Source of the DNA: Methanoculleus horonobensis
Lineage (GTDB): Archaea; Halobacteriota; Methanomicrobia; Methanomicrobiales; Methanoculleaceae
Reading direction: 5' to 3'
Assembly: GCF_001602375.1 (NCBI RefSeq)
Contig: NZ_BCNY01000013.1
Location: 62,001 to 126,000 of the forward strand
Length of the DNA: 64,000 bases
The first letter of the stretch is position 1. Each line of letters opens with the position of its first letter. Position numbers and translations under genes: made by a program. Below the pieces are notes generated by a model, which was not told where the DNA came from, ran no database searches, and saw only the letters and a list, made by a program, of their open reading frames with translations. This document shows positions 24,038 through 33,724 of this stretch, in pieces.

Positions 24038-27000
24038 CTACCCGATCAGCTTCACCAGCCCGTGCCGGGGCTCGAGCACCTCGCCGCCCCGTTTCAGCTG
24101 CTCGAGGGTGTGCTCGATCTTGTCGCGGGAGAAGCCCTGCTGCACCAGGATCTCGATAACCTCGTCGACCCGTGCCTGGCCGCCGGAGTCACCCGAGACG
24201 TTCCGGATCGCCTCCTTCACCGACCGGATGATGTCGCGCTGCGACTTCGTGACCCCGGTCACGAGCTTGTCGATGTCGAAACTCCCGCTCTCGGCGTCGT
24301 AGGCGACCTGCCGAAGACAGGCGTCCACGATCTTCAGGATCCGGTCGGTATCCTCCGTATCGACGGTGTTCGAGAGCCGCATCCGTGCGCTCGCCTCTGC
24401 AAGCCGCACCAGCGCCTCGAGCTGCCGTGCGGTGACCGGGACGGGCTTGTTCCCGCTCGCGAGGTTTCTGAGGCGCATGTAGTAGGCGATCAGCGCCTCC
24501 TTCGCCCCGTCGGAGAGGATGGGGAAGCACGTCCGTTTCGCGTAGGCGATGTACTTCCGTAAGAGCTTCGGGTCGATGTCGGGAATGACCGGCGCAAGCG
24601 CCTGCTCGATAAATTTGTCGTCGACGTCCGGCAGCGGTTCGTACGCGTGCTGCTTGATCAACTCGCCCACGCTGTGGGTCTTGATGATGTGCTGCGCAAT
24701 CGCCCCGTCCCGTTGAACCTCCGGCTGATCGGTCATCACGAAGATGAGGTCGAACCGGGAGAGGAGCGACGGCGGCATGTTGATCTGCTCGCCGATCGGG
24801 ACGAACTGGTCGAACCGCCCGAGTTTCGGGTTCGCCGCGCCGAGGAGGGCGCACCGGGACTTCAGGGTCGCGGTGATGCCGGCTTTTGCGACCGAGATCG
24901 AGTTGCCGCACCAGACCGGGATGCCGTTCCGCCGGACGTAGAGGATGTGGTTTGGGACCTCGAGGCAGTAGATCGTGCCCTTATACGGCCGCTTCTCGAT
25001 ATGCTCCTTTCCATTTGTGTTGATGTTCGGCTCGTTCTGACCGTCGCGGATGAAGGTCACCTGGAAGATGTCGTGGGTCGCCGTCGAGGTCCCGCCCCGC
25101 GGGTTTGCGGCGACGGTTCCTGCCTCCCGCCTGAGGTAGACGTTCCCTGACCATCCCTTCTTCAGCAGGAGCTCGGTGACGTCGTCGGCCAGTCTCCTCG
25201 ACGAGGTGGTGTATATCGAGACCCCGGTCGTCTTATTGACGTAACCGTCCCCGAGCATGAGCGCATCGAGGAGTATCTCGATCTGCTCCGGCGGGAGGCT
25301 CTTCGCGTAGTCGGGGACGTGCTTCTCGTGGCACTTGCCGAACGGTGCAAGGTGCTCCGCGAGTTGCTTTGCGTTGATCGAGAAGTTCTTGCCGTCGTAG
25401 GAGAAGTTAAACGGCAGTCGCTCAAGGCACCGCCGGATCGTTTCGGCAGACTCCGGGTTCGTCTGCGATATGATCACGCGATAAGGAACCCCGGTCTGAT
25501 GGTGCCGCTGAACCGAGCCCTCGGAGAGGAAGTAGCCCAGGAACTCAAGCCAGTCGTCCATCCCGACCGTGATGGGCTCGGTGAGTTTCCCTTCGGCGTT
25601 CTGGTTCGCGAACTTGACGACGGGCGGGATCACGTAGGTCTCCTGCCGCTCCCCTGTCCATGCGGCGTTCTTCTTGAACCGCATCCGCTTGTGGATGGGA
25701 AGTTCGTCCATGCGGACGAGCCGGAACCCCTCCCACTCGTCGGCACGCCGGTTCAGGTTGACGTACATCCGGTGGTTCGGCGTGACCGCGAGGTCGACCT
25801 GCCGCGACTTGACGTAGTACATCTCTCCGTCATACTCCGATGCCACGAAGTTGGACGGGGGTGCGTACTCGAGCCTGCCGTCGGCAGAGAGCGTCGCGAC
25901 ACGGTCGCCCGCGGTCACGTCGCGGAAGAGTTTCCACCCGCTCTCCGTGAGGACCTCGGTCTCGTCGTCGTAGCACTGCTGTTCCATCGCCTCGTGCAGC
26001 GCGCTCCGGTCCTCTTTCTGCATCTTGTCCATCTCATCGACGGCGGCGATCCCCATATCCGCGAGAACCAGCGCACCGGCCTCGAGCGTCCACCGCCCGT
26101 CGCCGAACTCGTCCTTGACCGCCGTCGCCGTCAGACCGGCGGATGTCGACGACTTGCCGCTCGTGTAGATCCCGCGGGGCGAGAGTTTCACGACGTACCG
26201 CAGGATCTGACTCTTTGCGATACCCGGGTCGCCGACCAGCAGGACGTGAACGTCGCCGCGGAGACGGGAGCCGTCCGGCATATCCTTCGCGATACCGCCG
26301 AAGAGCTGGAGCGCGATCGCCTCCTTCACGTCGTCGGTACCGTAGATCGTCGGCGCGATCGACCGGGCGATCTTCTTGTAGACCATGGGGTCGCGGGCGA
26401 GCGCCATGATATTCGCCTCGTCCTCCTCGGAGATCGAGACCTCCTCGAACTCCTTCTCGGCGACCTCGATGGAGTTGCACTCGAGATAGATGTCAAAGAG
26501 CGTGCTCTTCTGGCCGTAGTTGACCCTCTGCACCGACCGGAGGATGCCGTTCAGCACCACCCGGTCGCCCGGCGAGACCATGCCGGTCAGGTCGTCGGTG
26601 ACGTCGATATCGAGCGTCTGGGGCTGCTCGCCGCCCCGGAGGCCTTCCGGGGACTCCTGGATCCGGAGTTTCTGGGCGTCGACGAACCGGCACCGGTTCA
26701 TCACCAGGTCGAGACGGGTCTTCCTCTCGCAGTTCGGGCAGAAATCGGGCTCGTCGAACCGCCCGTAACCCTGCGGAACCGGGTCGGTGTTCTTGCCGCA
26801 GGTGCGGCACCGGAAGACCGCGCTGACGATCCGGGGGCGCACCTCGGTGGTCTTTCGGAGAATTCCCTCGAGGGCGACGAAAGTGTTGATCTGGTCGGCC
26901 CGGATGTCGCGGACGTCGGTCTTCTGCGGCAGGTTCGTGAACCGGATATTGATGAGATCCGGGTCCTGGCCGTCCTTCAGTTTGAGAAGTTTGTTCTGGA

Positions 27001-27217
27001 CGATCGCGTCCCGGATATCTCCGAGAACCTTTCCGGGGCTCCTCAGAAGTTCGAACGCGAGTTTGTTATTCAGGATCTTGCGGTAATCGATGAGGAGCGA
27101 GTGCTTGTGGGGGTACTCGCGGGAGAGTTCGGCAAGCTCGCGCTTGTACTGCTTCTTCAGGAACTTCGTCCACTCACCGACGTTGTCGGTAACTTCGACG
27201 GTTATCTCTTCGGTCAA
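24038..27217 (-). CDS. mcm: MCM replicative helicase containing an intein
   Basis: A 1059-residue precursor; after removal of a 358-residue intein the host protein is 701 residues, normal for archaeal MCM. The N-domain has the zinc ligands CRTCGKNTDP and FCPNCERK. The AAA+ core has Walker A GDPGIAKS, Walker B VDEMDKM, and after the intein AKAGITATLKSRCALLGAAN and the arginine-finger segment SRFDL. The C-terminus is a winged helix (VIEILVQQGFSRDKIEHTLE). MCM unwinds DNA at the replication fork. rfcS lies 10 bases upstream, suggesting a shared transcript. Confidence 0.97.
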   Translation of the reverse strand: MTEEITVEVTDNVGEWTKFLKKQYKRELAELSREYPHKHSLLIDYRKILNNKLAFELLRSPGKVLGDIRDAIVQNKLLKLKDGQDPDLINIRFTNLPQKTDVRDIRADQINTFVALEGILRKTTEVRPRIVSAVFRCRTCGKNTDPVPQGYGRFDEPDFCPNCERKTRLDLVMNRCRFVDAQKLRIQESPEGLRGGEQPQTLDIDVTDDLTGMVSPGDRVVLNGILRSVQRVNYGQKSTLFDIYLECNSIEVAEKEFEEVSISEEDEANIMALARDPMVYKKIARSIAPTIYGTDDVKEAIALQLFGGIAKDMPDGSRLRGDVHVLLVGDPGIAKSQILRYVVKLSPRGIYTSGKSSTSAGLTATAVKDEFGDGRWTLEAGALVLADMGIAAVDEMDKMQKEDRSALHEAMEQQCYDDETEVLTESGWKLFRDVTAGDRVATLSADGRLEYAPPSNFVASEYDGEMYYVKSRQVDLAVTPNHRMYVNLNRRADEWEGFRLVRMDELPIHKRMRFKKNAAWTGERQETYVIPPVVKFANQNAEGKLTEPITVGMDDWLEFLGYFLSEGSVQRHHQTGVPYRVIISQTNPESAETIRRCLERLPFNFSYDGKNFSINAKQLAEHLAPFGKCHEKHVPDYAKSLPPEQIEILLDALMLGDGYVNKTTGVSIYTTSSRRLADDVTELLLKKGWSGNVYLRREAGTVAANPRGGTSTATHDIFQVTFIRDGQNEPNINTNGKEHIEKRPYKGTIYCLEVPNHILYVRRNGIPVWCGNSISVAKAGITATLKSRCALLGAANPKLGRFDQFVPIGEQINMPPSLLSRFDLIFVMTDQPEVQRDGAIAQHIIKTHSVGELIKQHAYEPLPDVDDKFIEQALAPVIPDIDPKLLRKYIAYAKRTCFPILSDGAKEALIAYYMRLRNLASGNKPVPVTARQLEALVRLAEASARMRLSNTVDTEDTDRILKIVDACLRQVAYDAESGSFDIDKLVTGVTKSQRDIIRSVKEAIRNVSGDSGGQARVDEVIEILVQQGFSRDKIEHTLEQLKRGGEVLEPRHGLVKLIG
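24902..25975 (-). mobile_element. Intein in MCM with LAGLIDADG-type homing endonuclease
   Basis: 358 residues (precursor 415-772), between AMEQQ and SISVAKAG. It begins with Cys (CYDDETEVLTESGW), has a block-B-like LAVTPNHRMYV and ends ILYVRRNGIPVWCGN, followed by Ser as the +1 residue. The penultimate residue is Gly instead of the usual His. Two dodecapeptide motifs, FLGYFLSEGSV and LLDALMLGDGYV, indicate a DOD homing endonuclease that may still be active. The insertion lies right after the Walker B region, at a conserved ATPase segment. Confidence 0.95.
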
Positions 27218-27227
27218 GACAGAATCC

Positions 27228-28202
27228 TCAGCGGTGCTGCTCTGCGGCGAGGACGAACCGTGCGAGCAGCGCCTCCATCTGGATATCGCTGCTCGCCCCT
27301 TCCGAGAGGCGGAAATCGGTCTCGCCGAGGGCGTCGATCAGTTTCACTTTGAGCGTCCGGTCGATATCGCGTTTGACCAGCGCACGGTAGCACTGGTTGA
27401 TCAGCTCGTTCGGGGCGATGCCCCGGACGCGGGTCAGTTCGATGAGCGCCTGCTCCGCCTCGTCGAACTTCCCCGCTATCGAGAGGTCGAGGAGTTCGTC
27501 GATCTCTTCCGGGCGGGCGGTCGCGGTGATCTCGTAGACCGTCTCCTCGTCGATATCCGTCCGGAGGATGGCGGCGCCCTGCAGGGCGTTGATCGCCTTC
27601 CTCATATCCCCCGAGGCGACGTAGACGATGGCGTCGAGCGCACCCTCCGTGACCGTGAGACCTTCGGCCGCGGCGATCCTCCGGGTCTCCTCGATGACCG
27701 CCTCTCTATCAAGCGGCCTGAACCGGTAGATGGCGCACCGGCTCTGGATAGGGTCGATGATCTTCGAGGAGTAGTTGCACGAGAGGATGAACCGGCAGGT
27801 TCGGGCGTAGGTCTCCATCGTCCGCCGAAGGGCTGCCTGCGCGTCCGTCGTCAGCGCATCCGCTTCGTCGAGGAAGAGGATCTTGAACGTCGCCCCGGCA
27901 AGCGGCGACGTCCGGGCGAACTCCTTGATCTGGTTTCTGACAACATCGATGCCGCGCTCGTCGGAGGCGTTCATCTCGCGGAAGTTCGTCTGCCAGGAAT
28001 CGCCGAAGAACTCCCGGGCGAGCGCCACGGCGGCGGTGGTCTTGCCGATCCCCGCGGTGCCCGTGAAGAGGAGGTGCGGCAGGTTGCCGGTCTTCACGTA
28101 GGACTGGAGGCGCACCACGATCTCCTTCTGTCCGACCATCTCGTCGAGTCTTCTGGGCCGATACTTCTCTATCCAGATGGTGTGGTTGCCGTCCATTTGC
28201 AT
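27228..28202 (-). CDS. rfcS: Replication factor C small subunit
   Basis: A 324-residue canonical clamp-loader small subunit. It has [20 protein letters not shown] at the N-terminus, Walker A GTAGIGKT, Walker [10 protein letters not shown], and SRC in [11 protein letters not shown]. No intein is present. It loads PCNA at primer ends together with RfcL. The ORF starts at ATG 28202; the ATG at 28196 is also possible. It is located directly upstream of mcm. Confidence 0.96.
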   Translation of the reverse strand: MQMDGNHTIWIEKYRPRRLDEMVGQKEIVVRLQSYVKTGNLPHLLFTGTAGIGKTTAAVALAREFFGDSWQTNFREMNASDERGIDVVRNQIKEFARTSPLAGATFKILFLDEADALTTDAQAALRRTMETYARTCRFILSCNYSSKIIDPIQSRCAIYRFRPLDREAVIEETRRIAAAEGLTVTEGALDAIVYVASGDMRKAINALQGAAILRTDIDEETVYEITATARPEEIDELLDLSIAGKFDEAEQALIELTRVRGIAPNELINQCYRALVKRDIDRTLKVKLIDALGETDFRLSEGASSDIQMEALLARFVLAAEQHR

Positions 28203-28382
28203 AGGTGTTGGTGCTCGTCCATCGTAAAAGGATCGTCATCCGTTCCGGTGATCCTTTTTAGAGGGTTGAGGGTGAACAGATGAGTACGGAATCGTTATGG
28301 AAATACCGGGAGTTCGCGTGGAGATCCGGCAGGTTCTCCCACCCCGGCATATCCGCACCCCCTTCCTCGAACGGACGGATTT

Positions 28383-29141
28383 ATGGAACCGGCAGAACGG
28401 GTATTTGCGCAGGACTTCTCCGCCGCGCGGCACACGGCGGACGCCGGCGACGGCCGGGGCGGCCTGTACGTGGTGACGCCCACTGGTGCCTGGTGTCGCC
28501 GCCTCTTCATCATCGGTGCCCTCACCGAGAAGAGGGGGAGCGGCGACGTCATGCAGGCCCGGCTTGCCGATCCCACCGGCGCGTTCCAGGTCTCGGTCGA
28601 CTGGCAGAGCCCGGACGCGGTCGAGACGCTCGGCTACATCGAGCCGCCTGCGTTCGTCGCCGTCACCGGTCGGGCAACGCTGACCGGATCCGGTGAGAGG
28701 GCATGCGCGACGGTGGAGGCCGAAGCGCTCTCTGTGGTGAACCGCACCGCCCGCGACCTCTGGGTGCTTGCGACCGCCGGCGCGACGCTCGACCGCCTCG
28801 AAGCGCTCCAGGAAGGCGGCGACGAACGGGCCGCGACCGCCCGCCGCCTCTACGCGACCACGGACGAGGATATCCGCGGGATGGCCGCGGTGGTGCGTAC
28901 AGCCCTTGCAACCGTCCGCCCGGAGATCGCCGTCGGCGAGATCGCGCCCCTCGTCGCCCGCGACCTCCTCCTTGACGCCCTTGAGGGAGAGGGCGGCGCC
29001 CGGGGTGTCGAGTTCGAAGACGCCGTCGCCGCCGGGGTGCGCTCGGGCCTCTCCGCCCGGGAGGCACGCACCGCGCTCGAGGAACTCCTCGCCGCAGGGG
29101 AGTGCTACCAGCCCGCATCGGGCATGATAAAACTGATCTGA
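28383..29141 (+). CDS. RPA-like OB-fold protein (archaeal RPA-associated, COG3390 type)
   Basis: A 252-residue protein with one OB-fold at about 25-115 (GAWCRRLFIIGALTEKRGSG, MQARLADPTGAFQVSVDW, PPAFVAVTGRATL) and a helical C-terminal domain that ends in a winged-helix-like FEDAVAAGVRSGLSAREART. The architecture matches the small RPA-associated proteins of euryarchaea, which work with single-strand-binding RPA in replication or repair. It is divergent from rfcS-mcm and precedes the phosphoesterase-helicase pair. Confidence 0.82.
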   Translation: MEPAERVFAQDFSAARHTADAGDGRGGLYVVTPTGAWCRRLFIIGALTEKRGSGDVMQARLADPTGAFQVSVDWQSPDAVETLGYIEPPAFVAVTGRATLTGSGERACATVEAEALSVVNRTARDLWVLATAGATLDRLEALQEGGDERAATARRLYATTDEDIRGMAAVVRTALATVRPEIAVGEIAPLVARDLLLDALEGEGGARGVEFEDAVAAGVRSGLSAREARTALEELLAAGECYQPASGMIKLI

Positions 29142-29148
29142 CACGATA

Positions 29149-29883
29149 ATGCACCTTCATTTCATCGAGAACGGCCCTGCCCTCCTGGTCGAGAGCGACC
29201 GGCGGGTGCTGGTCGTCGCCGACCTGCACATGGGCATCGAATCGGGCCTCGAACGTCACGGCGTCCATATCGCGAGCCGGAGCGCCGCCCGGGCCGACCG
29301 GGTGATCGCCTGCATCGAAGAGACACAGCCCGACCTCCTCCTCCTCCTCGGGGACGTCAAGCACAACGTCCCGACAACGAGCAGACAGGAGTACCGGGAA
29401 CTCCCCGGCGTCCTCCAGTCGTTCCGGGAGTGGGTGCCGATCGCCGTCGCCCCGGGCAACCACGACGGGGGTATCGGGCGGTTCCTCGAGCCCGGGGAAC
29501 TCCTGCCCGCCGACGGCACGCTCATCGACAGCGTCGGCTACCTCCACGGCCACACCCATCCCGCCCCCGAACTCCCCGGCCACCTCGTCGTCGTCGGCCA
29601 CCACCACCCGGTCGTCTCGCTCGTCGATACCGTCGGGTGCGCCGCACGCGCCCGGCCGGCCTACCTCTACTCGACGGTCGAAGAGCCGTCCGGGGAGCGC
29701 ACCCGGCTCCTCTTCGTCCCGGCCTTCAACGAGTTCGCGGGCGGCATCGACGTCGGGAGATTGCGGGAGAGCGGGCTCGGCCCCCTCTCCCGGTGCATAG
29801 ACCCAAATTCAGCGGAGGTGTTCTTGGCAGATGGTACGTACGTCGGCTCCCCGGCCACGCTCTGCCCCGCAGACGACCGCTGA
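29149..29883 (+). CDS. Metallophosphoesterase linked to an Lhr-type helicase
   Basis: A 244-residue calcineurin-like phosphoesterase: VADLHMGIESGLERHG, LLLLGDVKH, VAPGNHDGGI, HGHTHPAPELPG and VGHHHPVV provide the metal ligands. Its 3' end overlaps the helicase start by 53 bases. Such MPE-Lhr pairs are a known genomic arrangement, which suggests joint nucleic-acid processing. It begins 7 bases after the RPA-like gene. Confidence 0.88.
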   Translation: MHLHFIENGPALLVESDRRVLVVADLHMGIESGLERHGVHIASRSAARADRVIACIEETQPDLLLLLGDVKHNVPTTSRQEYRELPGVLQSFREWVPIAVAPGNHDGGIGRFLEPGELLPADGTLIDSVGYLHGHTHPAPELPGHLVVVGHHHPVVSLVDTVGCAARARPAYLYSTVEEPSGERTRLLFVPAFNEFAGGIDVGRLRESGLGPLSRCIDPNSAEVFLADGTYVGSPATLCPADDR

Positions 29884-32560
29884 CCTCCTCGACCCGCGGG
29901 TGCAGGAGGTTGTTTGGAGGCGCGGGTTCACCGGGTTCTCGGCAGCGCAGGAGCAGGCCATCCCGCGGCTTCTTGCGGGAGAGAACCTGGTCCTGGTGGC
30001 ACCGACCGGCACGGGAAAGACCGAGAGCGCGATGCTCCCGGTCTTCGACCGGCTCCTCGAAACCGTCGGCGCGGGGTTCAAGGCGCTCTACATCACCCCC
30101 CTCCGGTCCCTGAACCGGGATATCCTCAACCGGATGGAGTGGTGGTGCCGGGAGCTCGGTCTCTCGGTCGGTGTCCGGCACGGGGACACGCCGCAGAACG
30201 AGCGGCGGAAGCAGGCGCTCAACCCCCCCGACCTGCTCATCACCACCCCGGAGTCGCTGCAGGCGCTCTTCATGGGCAAACGCCTCAGGGAGCACCTCAA
30301 GAACGTGAGATACGTCGTCATCGACGAGATCCACGAGCTCGCCGACAGCAAGCGGGGAGCGCAGCTCGCGGTGGCGATTGAACGCCTTGCCGAATACGCG
30401 GGAGAGTTCCAGCGGATCGGCCTCTCGGCGACCGTCGGGAACCCCGGCGATATCGGCCGGTTCCTCTGCGGAGCGAGACCGTTCTCGCTCGTCGAGGTGC
30501 CGGTCGCGAGCAGCCTCGATATCGGCGTCCGGTTCGCCGGGGAAGACTTCGGCGCCCAGGCGCGTGCCGTCGGGAAGTGCCTGGACTCCCCCGGTTCCAC
30601 CCTCGTCTTCGTCAACACCCGGGTGACCGCCGAGGCGCTCGGCCACCACCTCTACTCCCGCGGGGACGTCGAGGTTCACCACGGTTCGCTCTCGCGGGAC
30701 GTCAGGGTCGATGCCGAGGACCGGTTTCGGAAGGGCGAGGTCCGGACGCTGATCGCCACGTCCTCGATGGAACTCGGGATCGACATCGGGCACATCGAGC
30801 ACGTCGTCCAGTTCGGCTCCCCCCGGCAGGTCTCGCGCCTGGTGCAGCGGGTCGGCCGGGCCGGCCACCGTCTCGACGCCGTATCGCGCGGAACCGTCCT
30901 CGCGACGGGGTTTGACGACCTGTTGGAGTCGCTCGTGATCGCGCGGAGGGCGAAGGCGAACGAGTGCGAACGGATCGTCCCGCCCGCCGGCGCCGCCGAC
31001 GTCCTCGCGAACCAGGTTGCGGCGATCGCGGTCGAGTATGGCGAGATCGAGGTCTCCCGCGTCCGCGAGATGATCGAGCGGTCGAACGTCTTTACCGGCT
31101 CCGGGTCGCTCCTCGACGACGTCTGCCGCCAGATGGCCGAGCACCGGCTGATCCGGCTTGACGGGACCCGGATCGTCCGGACGGGCCGGGCGCGGCGCTA
31201 CCTCATCGAGAACCTCTCGATGATCCACGACGAGAGGAAGATGGAGATCTTCGATATCGTCTCGCGCCGCACCGTCGGGACGCTCGACGAGTCGTTTGTC
31301 CTCGGGTGGATGCACACCGGCGCGGTCTTCATCACGAAGGGCCAGCTCTGGCGCGTGCTCGAGATCGAGGGCACGAGGATCACGGTCGAGCCGGCCACGA
31401 AGGCAAAAGGAGAGGTCCCGTCCTGGGAAGGCGAGCAGATCCCGGTGCCGTTCCCCGTCGCCCGGGAGGTCGGGGCGCTCAGGAGGACCCGGGCGTTCGG
31501 CCGCTACTCCGATATCCCGGCGGCGATCGCCTACGCAGAGCGGTTCATCGGCCGGATGGACGAGGGACGCTACCCCGTCCCCTCGGACACCCTCATCACC
31601 CTCGAGAACGCGGACGAAGGCGTGGTCTGCAACGTCTGCGGCGGGCACAAGGCGAACGAGGCGCTGGCCCGGGCGCTCTCGGTCCTCCTCTCCGCCCGCT
31701 ACGGGACGACCGTCGGGATCGAGGTCGGGGCCTACCGGTTCCTCCTGCGCCTGCCGCCGGAAGTCCGCTCGCTCGAGGTACAGGAGACCCTTGCGGCGCT
31801 CGAACCCGAACACCTCCCCGGGATCCTGAGACTCGCCCTGAAACGGACGGCGCTCTTCAAGTGGAAACTCGTGCAGGTGGCGAAGAAGTTCGGCGCCATC
31901 GACGCCGACGCCGACTACGAGCGGTTCAGCATCCACCGGCTCATCGACCTCTTCGACGGCACGGTCATCGCGGCCGAGGCCTACCGCGAGCTCTTCAGCA
32001 CCTCCATGGACACGGACGCGGCGCAGGAGATCCTCACCGCCGTCCATGACGGCCGCATCGCCGTCGCCACGGGACGGCTGAGCCCGCTCGGGAGCGACGT
32101 GCTCTCGTCCTCGCGGGACATGATCCCGCCGCCGATGGTCGACCAGGCGGTTATCGGGACGCTCATGCGCCGCCTCGAGAAGGAAGACGTCGTCCTCTTC
32201 TGCATGAACTGCCGGAAGTGGAAGAGCCGGACGGTCGTCGAACGTGTCCCCGATAGGCCGCAGTGCCCCCTCTGCAGCGCCCGCCTCGTCGCGGCGCTGA
32301 AACCCTGGGACGAAGACCTGATCCCGGCGGTGAAGAAGAAGAACAAGTCCGAGGAGGAGCGGGCGATCGAGATCCGGTTCCTCCGGAACGCAAACATCGT
32401 CCTCTCCAGCGGGAAGAAAGCGGTGACCGCCCTCGCGGCCAAAGGTGTCGGCCCGGATGTGGCCTCACGGATTCTCGCGACCCTCTCCGAGGGGGACGCC
32501 TTCTACCGGGAGATCTTGAAGGCCGAGCGGAACTATGTGAAGACGCACAGATACTGGTAA
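29831..32560 (+). CDS. Lhr-like DEAD/DEAH-box helicase
   Basis: A 909-residue superfamily 2 helicase of the Lhr-core type. Motifs are FSAAQEQAIPRLLAGE (Q-like), APTGTGKTES (I), TPLRSLNRD (Ia), TTPESLQ, VIDEIHELADSKRG (DEIH), LSATVGN (III) and VQRVGRAGHR (VI). The C-terminal region adds zinc ligands: VCNVCGGHK near 596 and FCMNCRKWK...CPLCSAR near 790-820. Lhr-family enzymes act on DNA or RNA-DNA hybrids in repair. The last 60 residues resemble a helix-hairpin-helix tail. It overlaps the upstream phosphoesterase gene. Confidence 0.92.
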   Translation: MVRTSAPRPRSAPQTTADLLDPRVQEVVWRRGFTGFSAAQEQAIPRLLAGENLVLVAPTGTGKTESAMLPVFDRLLETVGAGFKALYITPLRSLNRDILNRMEWWCRELGLSVGVRHGDTPQNERRKQALNPPDLLITTPESLQALFMGKRLREHLKNVRYVVIDEIHELADSKRGAQLAVAIERLAEYAGEFQRIGLSATVGNPGDIGRFLCGARPFSLVEVPVASSLDIGVRFAGEDFGAQARAVGKCLDSPGSTLVFVNTRVTAEALGHHLYSRGDVEVHHGSLSRDVRVDAEDRFRKGEVRTLIATSSMELGIDIGHIEHVVQFGSPRQVSRLVQRVGRAGHRLDAVSRGTVLATGFDDLLESLVIARRAKANECERIVPPAGAADVLANQVAAIAVEYGEIEVSRVREMIERSNVFTGSGSLLDDVCRQMAEHRLIRLDGTRIVRTGRARRYLIENLSMIHDERKMEIFDIVSRRTVGTLDESFVLGWMHTGAVFITKGQLWRVLEIEGTRITVEPATKAKGEVPSWEGEQIPVPFPVAREVGALRRTRAFGRYSDIPAAIAYAERFIGRMDEGRYPVPSDTLITLENADEGVVCNVCGGHKANEALARALSVLLSARYGTTVGIEVGAYRFLLRLPPEVRSLEVQETLAALEPEHLPGILRLALKRTALFKWKLVQVAKKFGAIDADADYERFSIHRLIDLFDGTVIAAEAYRELFSTSMDTDAAQEILTAVHDGRIAVATGRLSPLGSDVLSSSRDMIPPPMVDQAVIGTLMRRLEKEDVVLFCMNCRKWKSRTVVERVPDRPQCPLCSARLVAALKPWDEDLIPAVKKKNKSEEERAIEIRFLRNANIVLSSGKKAVTALAAKGVGPDVASRILATLSEGDAFYREILKAERNYVKTHRYW

Positions 32561-32624
32561 AGGGGGATCACGGGGATGTTGGACGTGAGGCGCACCTTAT
32601 CGGTGGGCTGAGTATAGTCTGTGG

Positions 32625-32835
32625 CTGGAAGGCGGCATAGCTAGTGGACCGTGGGTGTATCGCCATGACTGCCCCCGCCCCTTGGGGCGGGGGAGGAGGC
32701 CGAAGGCCGGGTGGGGTGGGGGTTGCAGAGATCAGGTTACGAGTGGAGACAGGGGAGGGGGGCGTGCCCCCCTCCCCGTCAGCCCCACCCCCAATGGCGA
32801 TGCCCACACGGAAGCCGTGCATGTGAATTGCGTGC
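32625..32835 (+). repeat. Dispersed nested-palindromic repeat, copy 2
   Basis: A compact copy of about 210 bp. It starts with AGTGGACCGTGGG and TATCGCCAT (32658-32666), then GCCCCCGCCCC-TT-GGGGCGGGGG (a strong hairpin), GGCCGAAGGCC, a variable central part, GGAGACAGGGGAGGGGGG, CCCCCCTCCCCGTC and AGCCCCACCCCC, and closes with ATGGCGAT (32794-32801) and CACACGGAAGCCGTGCATGTG. It lies after the helicase gene. About 200 further bases to 33040 hold no supported gene. Confidence 0.8.
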
Positions 32836-33041
32836 AAGAACAGCACTCTTGTGTAGGATCGACGGCGCACACTTGACGGCACAAGTCCCCTCGATGCGGC
32901 CACCGAAGAGATCCACTTCAGGTCAGGATACTCCGCCGGCACATGCGGGCAGGCTCTCCCGGCAACCAGACCGCAACCGCAAAAAAAGAACGGAGGCTCC
33001 TGCCGCTCTTCTCCTGATAAAAAGAATGTGACAGAAAAAAG

Positions 33042-33596
33042 TTACATAATATTTTCGAGCCGCTGCTCCAGGAAATCAAGCCCTCTCTTGATATCCTCGA
33101 TATTTTTCCCGCCGGTCAGGATGATCTTGCCGGAACTGAAGAGAAGGGCGACGATCTTCGGATCGTCGATGCGGTAGACGAGCCCCGGGAACTGCTCGGG
33201 TTCATACTCGATGTTCTCGAGGTTGAGGGTGATGACCACCTTGTTCAGGTTGATGTACCTGCCCATGTCGTACGAGCAGACCATATTCGTGATCGCAACC
33301 TGCGGCACATCGTAAGTCTCGACGCCGGCATCCCGGAGCGACTGCATAATAATCTCCAGGCCCGGGCGGAGGTCGGATTTCTTCCTGATACCGGTGAGCA
33401 CCACTTTTCCCGAGGAAAATATCAGGGATGCGATCTTTGGATTTTCGATGCGGTAAACCGCCCCGGGGAACCTCTTCGTATTCAGTTCGCAGTTTTTTAT
33501 TTTATCTGATACGTTTTCGAGGTCGATCGCGTCGGCAATCACCCCAGAGGCAACGATGTTCTCAATTTTCAGTGACTCGTATCCCTTCTCAGCCAT
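33042..33596 (-). CDS. tbp: TATA-box-binding protein (TBP)
   Basis: A 184-residue protein made of the two direct TBP repeats: SLKIENIVASGVIADAIDLE, FPGAVYRIENPKIASLIFSS and GKVVLTGIRKKSDL, then VAITNMVCSYDMGRYINL, FPGLVYRIDDPKIVALLFSS and GKIILTGGKNIED. It binds box A of archaeal promoters and recruits TFB and RNA polymerase. The start at 33596 (MAEKGYESLK) fits the family length; ATGs at 33611 and 33623 would extend it. Confidence 0.96.
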   Translation of the reverse strand: MAEKGYESLKIENIVASGVIADAIDLENVSDKIKNCELNTKRFPGAVYRIENPKIASLIFSSGKVVLTGIRKKSDLRPGLEIIMQSLRDAGVETYDVPQVAITNMVCSYDMGRYINLNKVVITLNLENIEYEPEQFPGLVYRIDDPKIVALLFSSGKIILTGGKNIEDIKRGLDFLEQRLENIM

Positions 33597-33724
33597 CGAT
33601 ATGAGTATCATTTTTTGAACCATAATACTAATGGGTAATCTTTATGCCTATTCCGGATACGGAGGCCGTTTCAACTTCGTGAATGCTTTAAACCATAAAC
33701 GCGCAACTTTTAACGGATCGCGTT

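Noticed and set aside
25319-27352. 677-codon open frame on the plus strand
   Set aside because: It is the antisense of mcm; composition only, with no family motifs.
29726-32047. 773-codon open frame on the minus strand
   Set aside because: It is the antisense of the Lhr-like helicase gene, which has all SF2 motifs.
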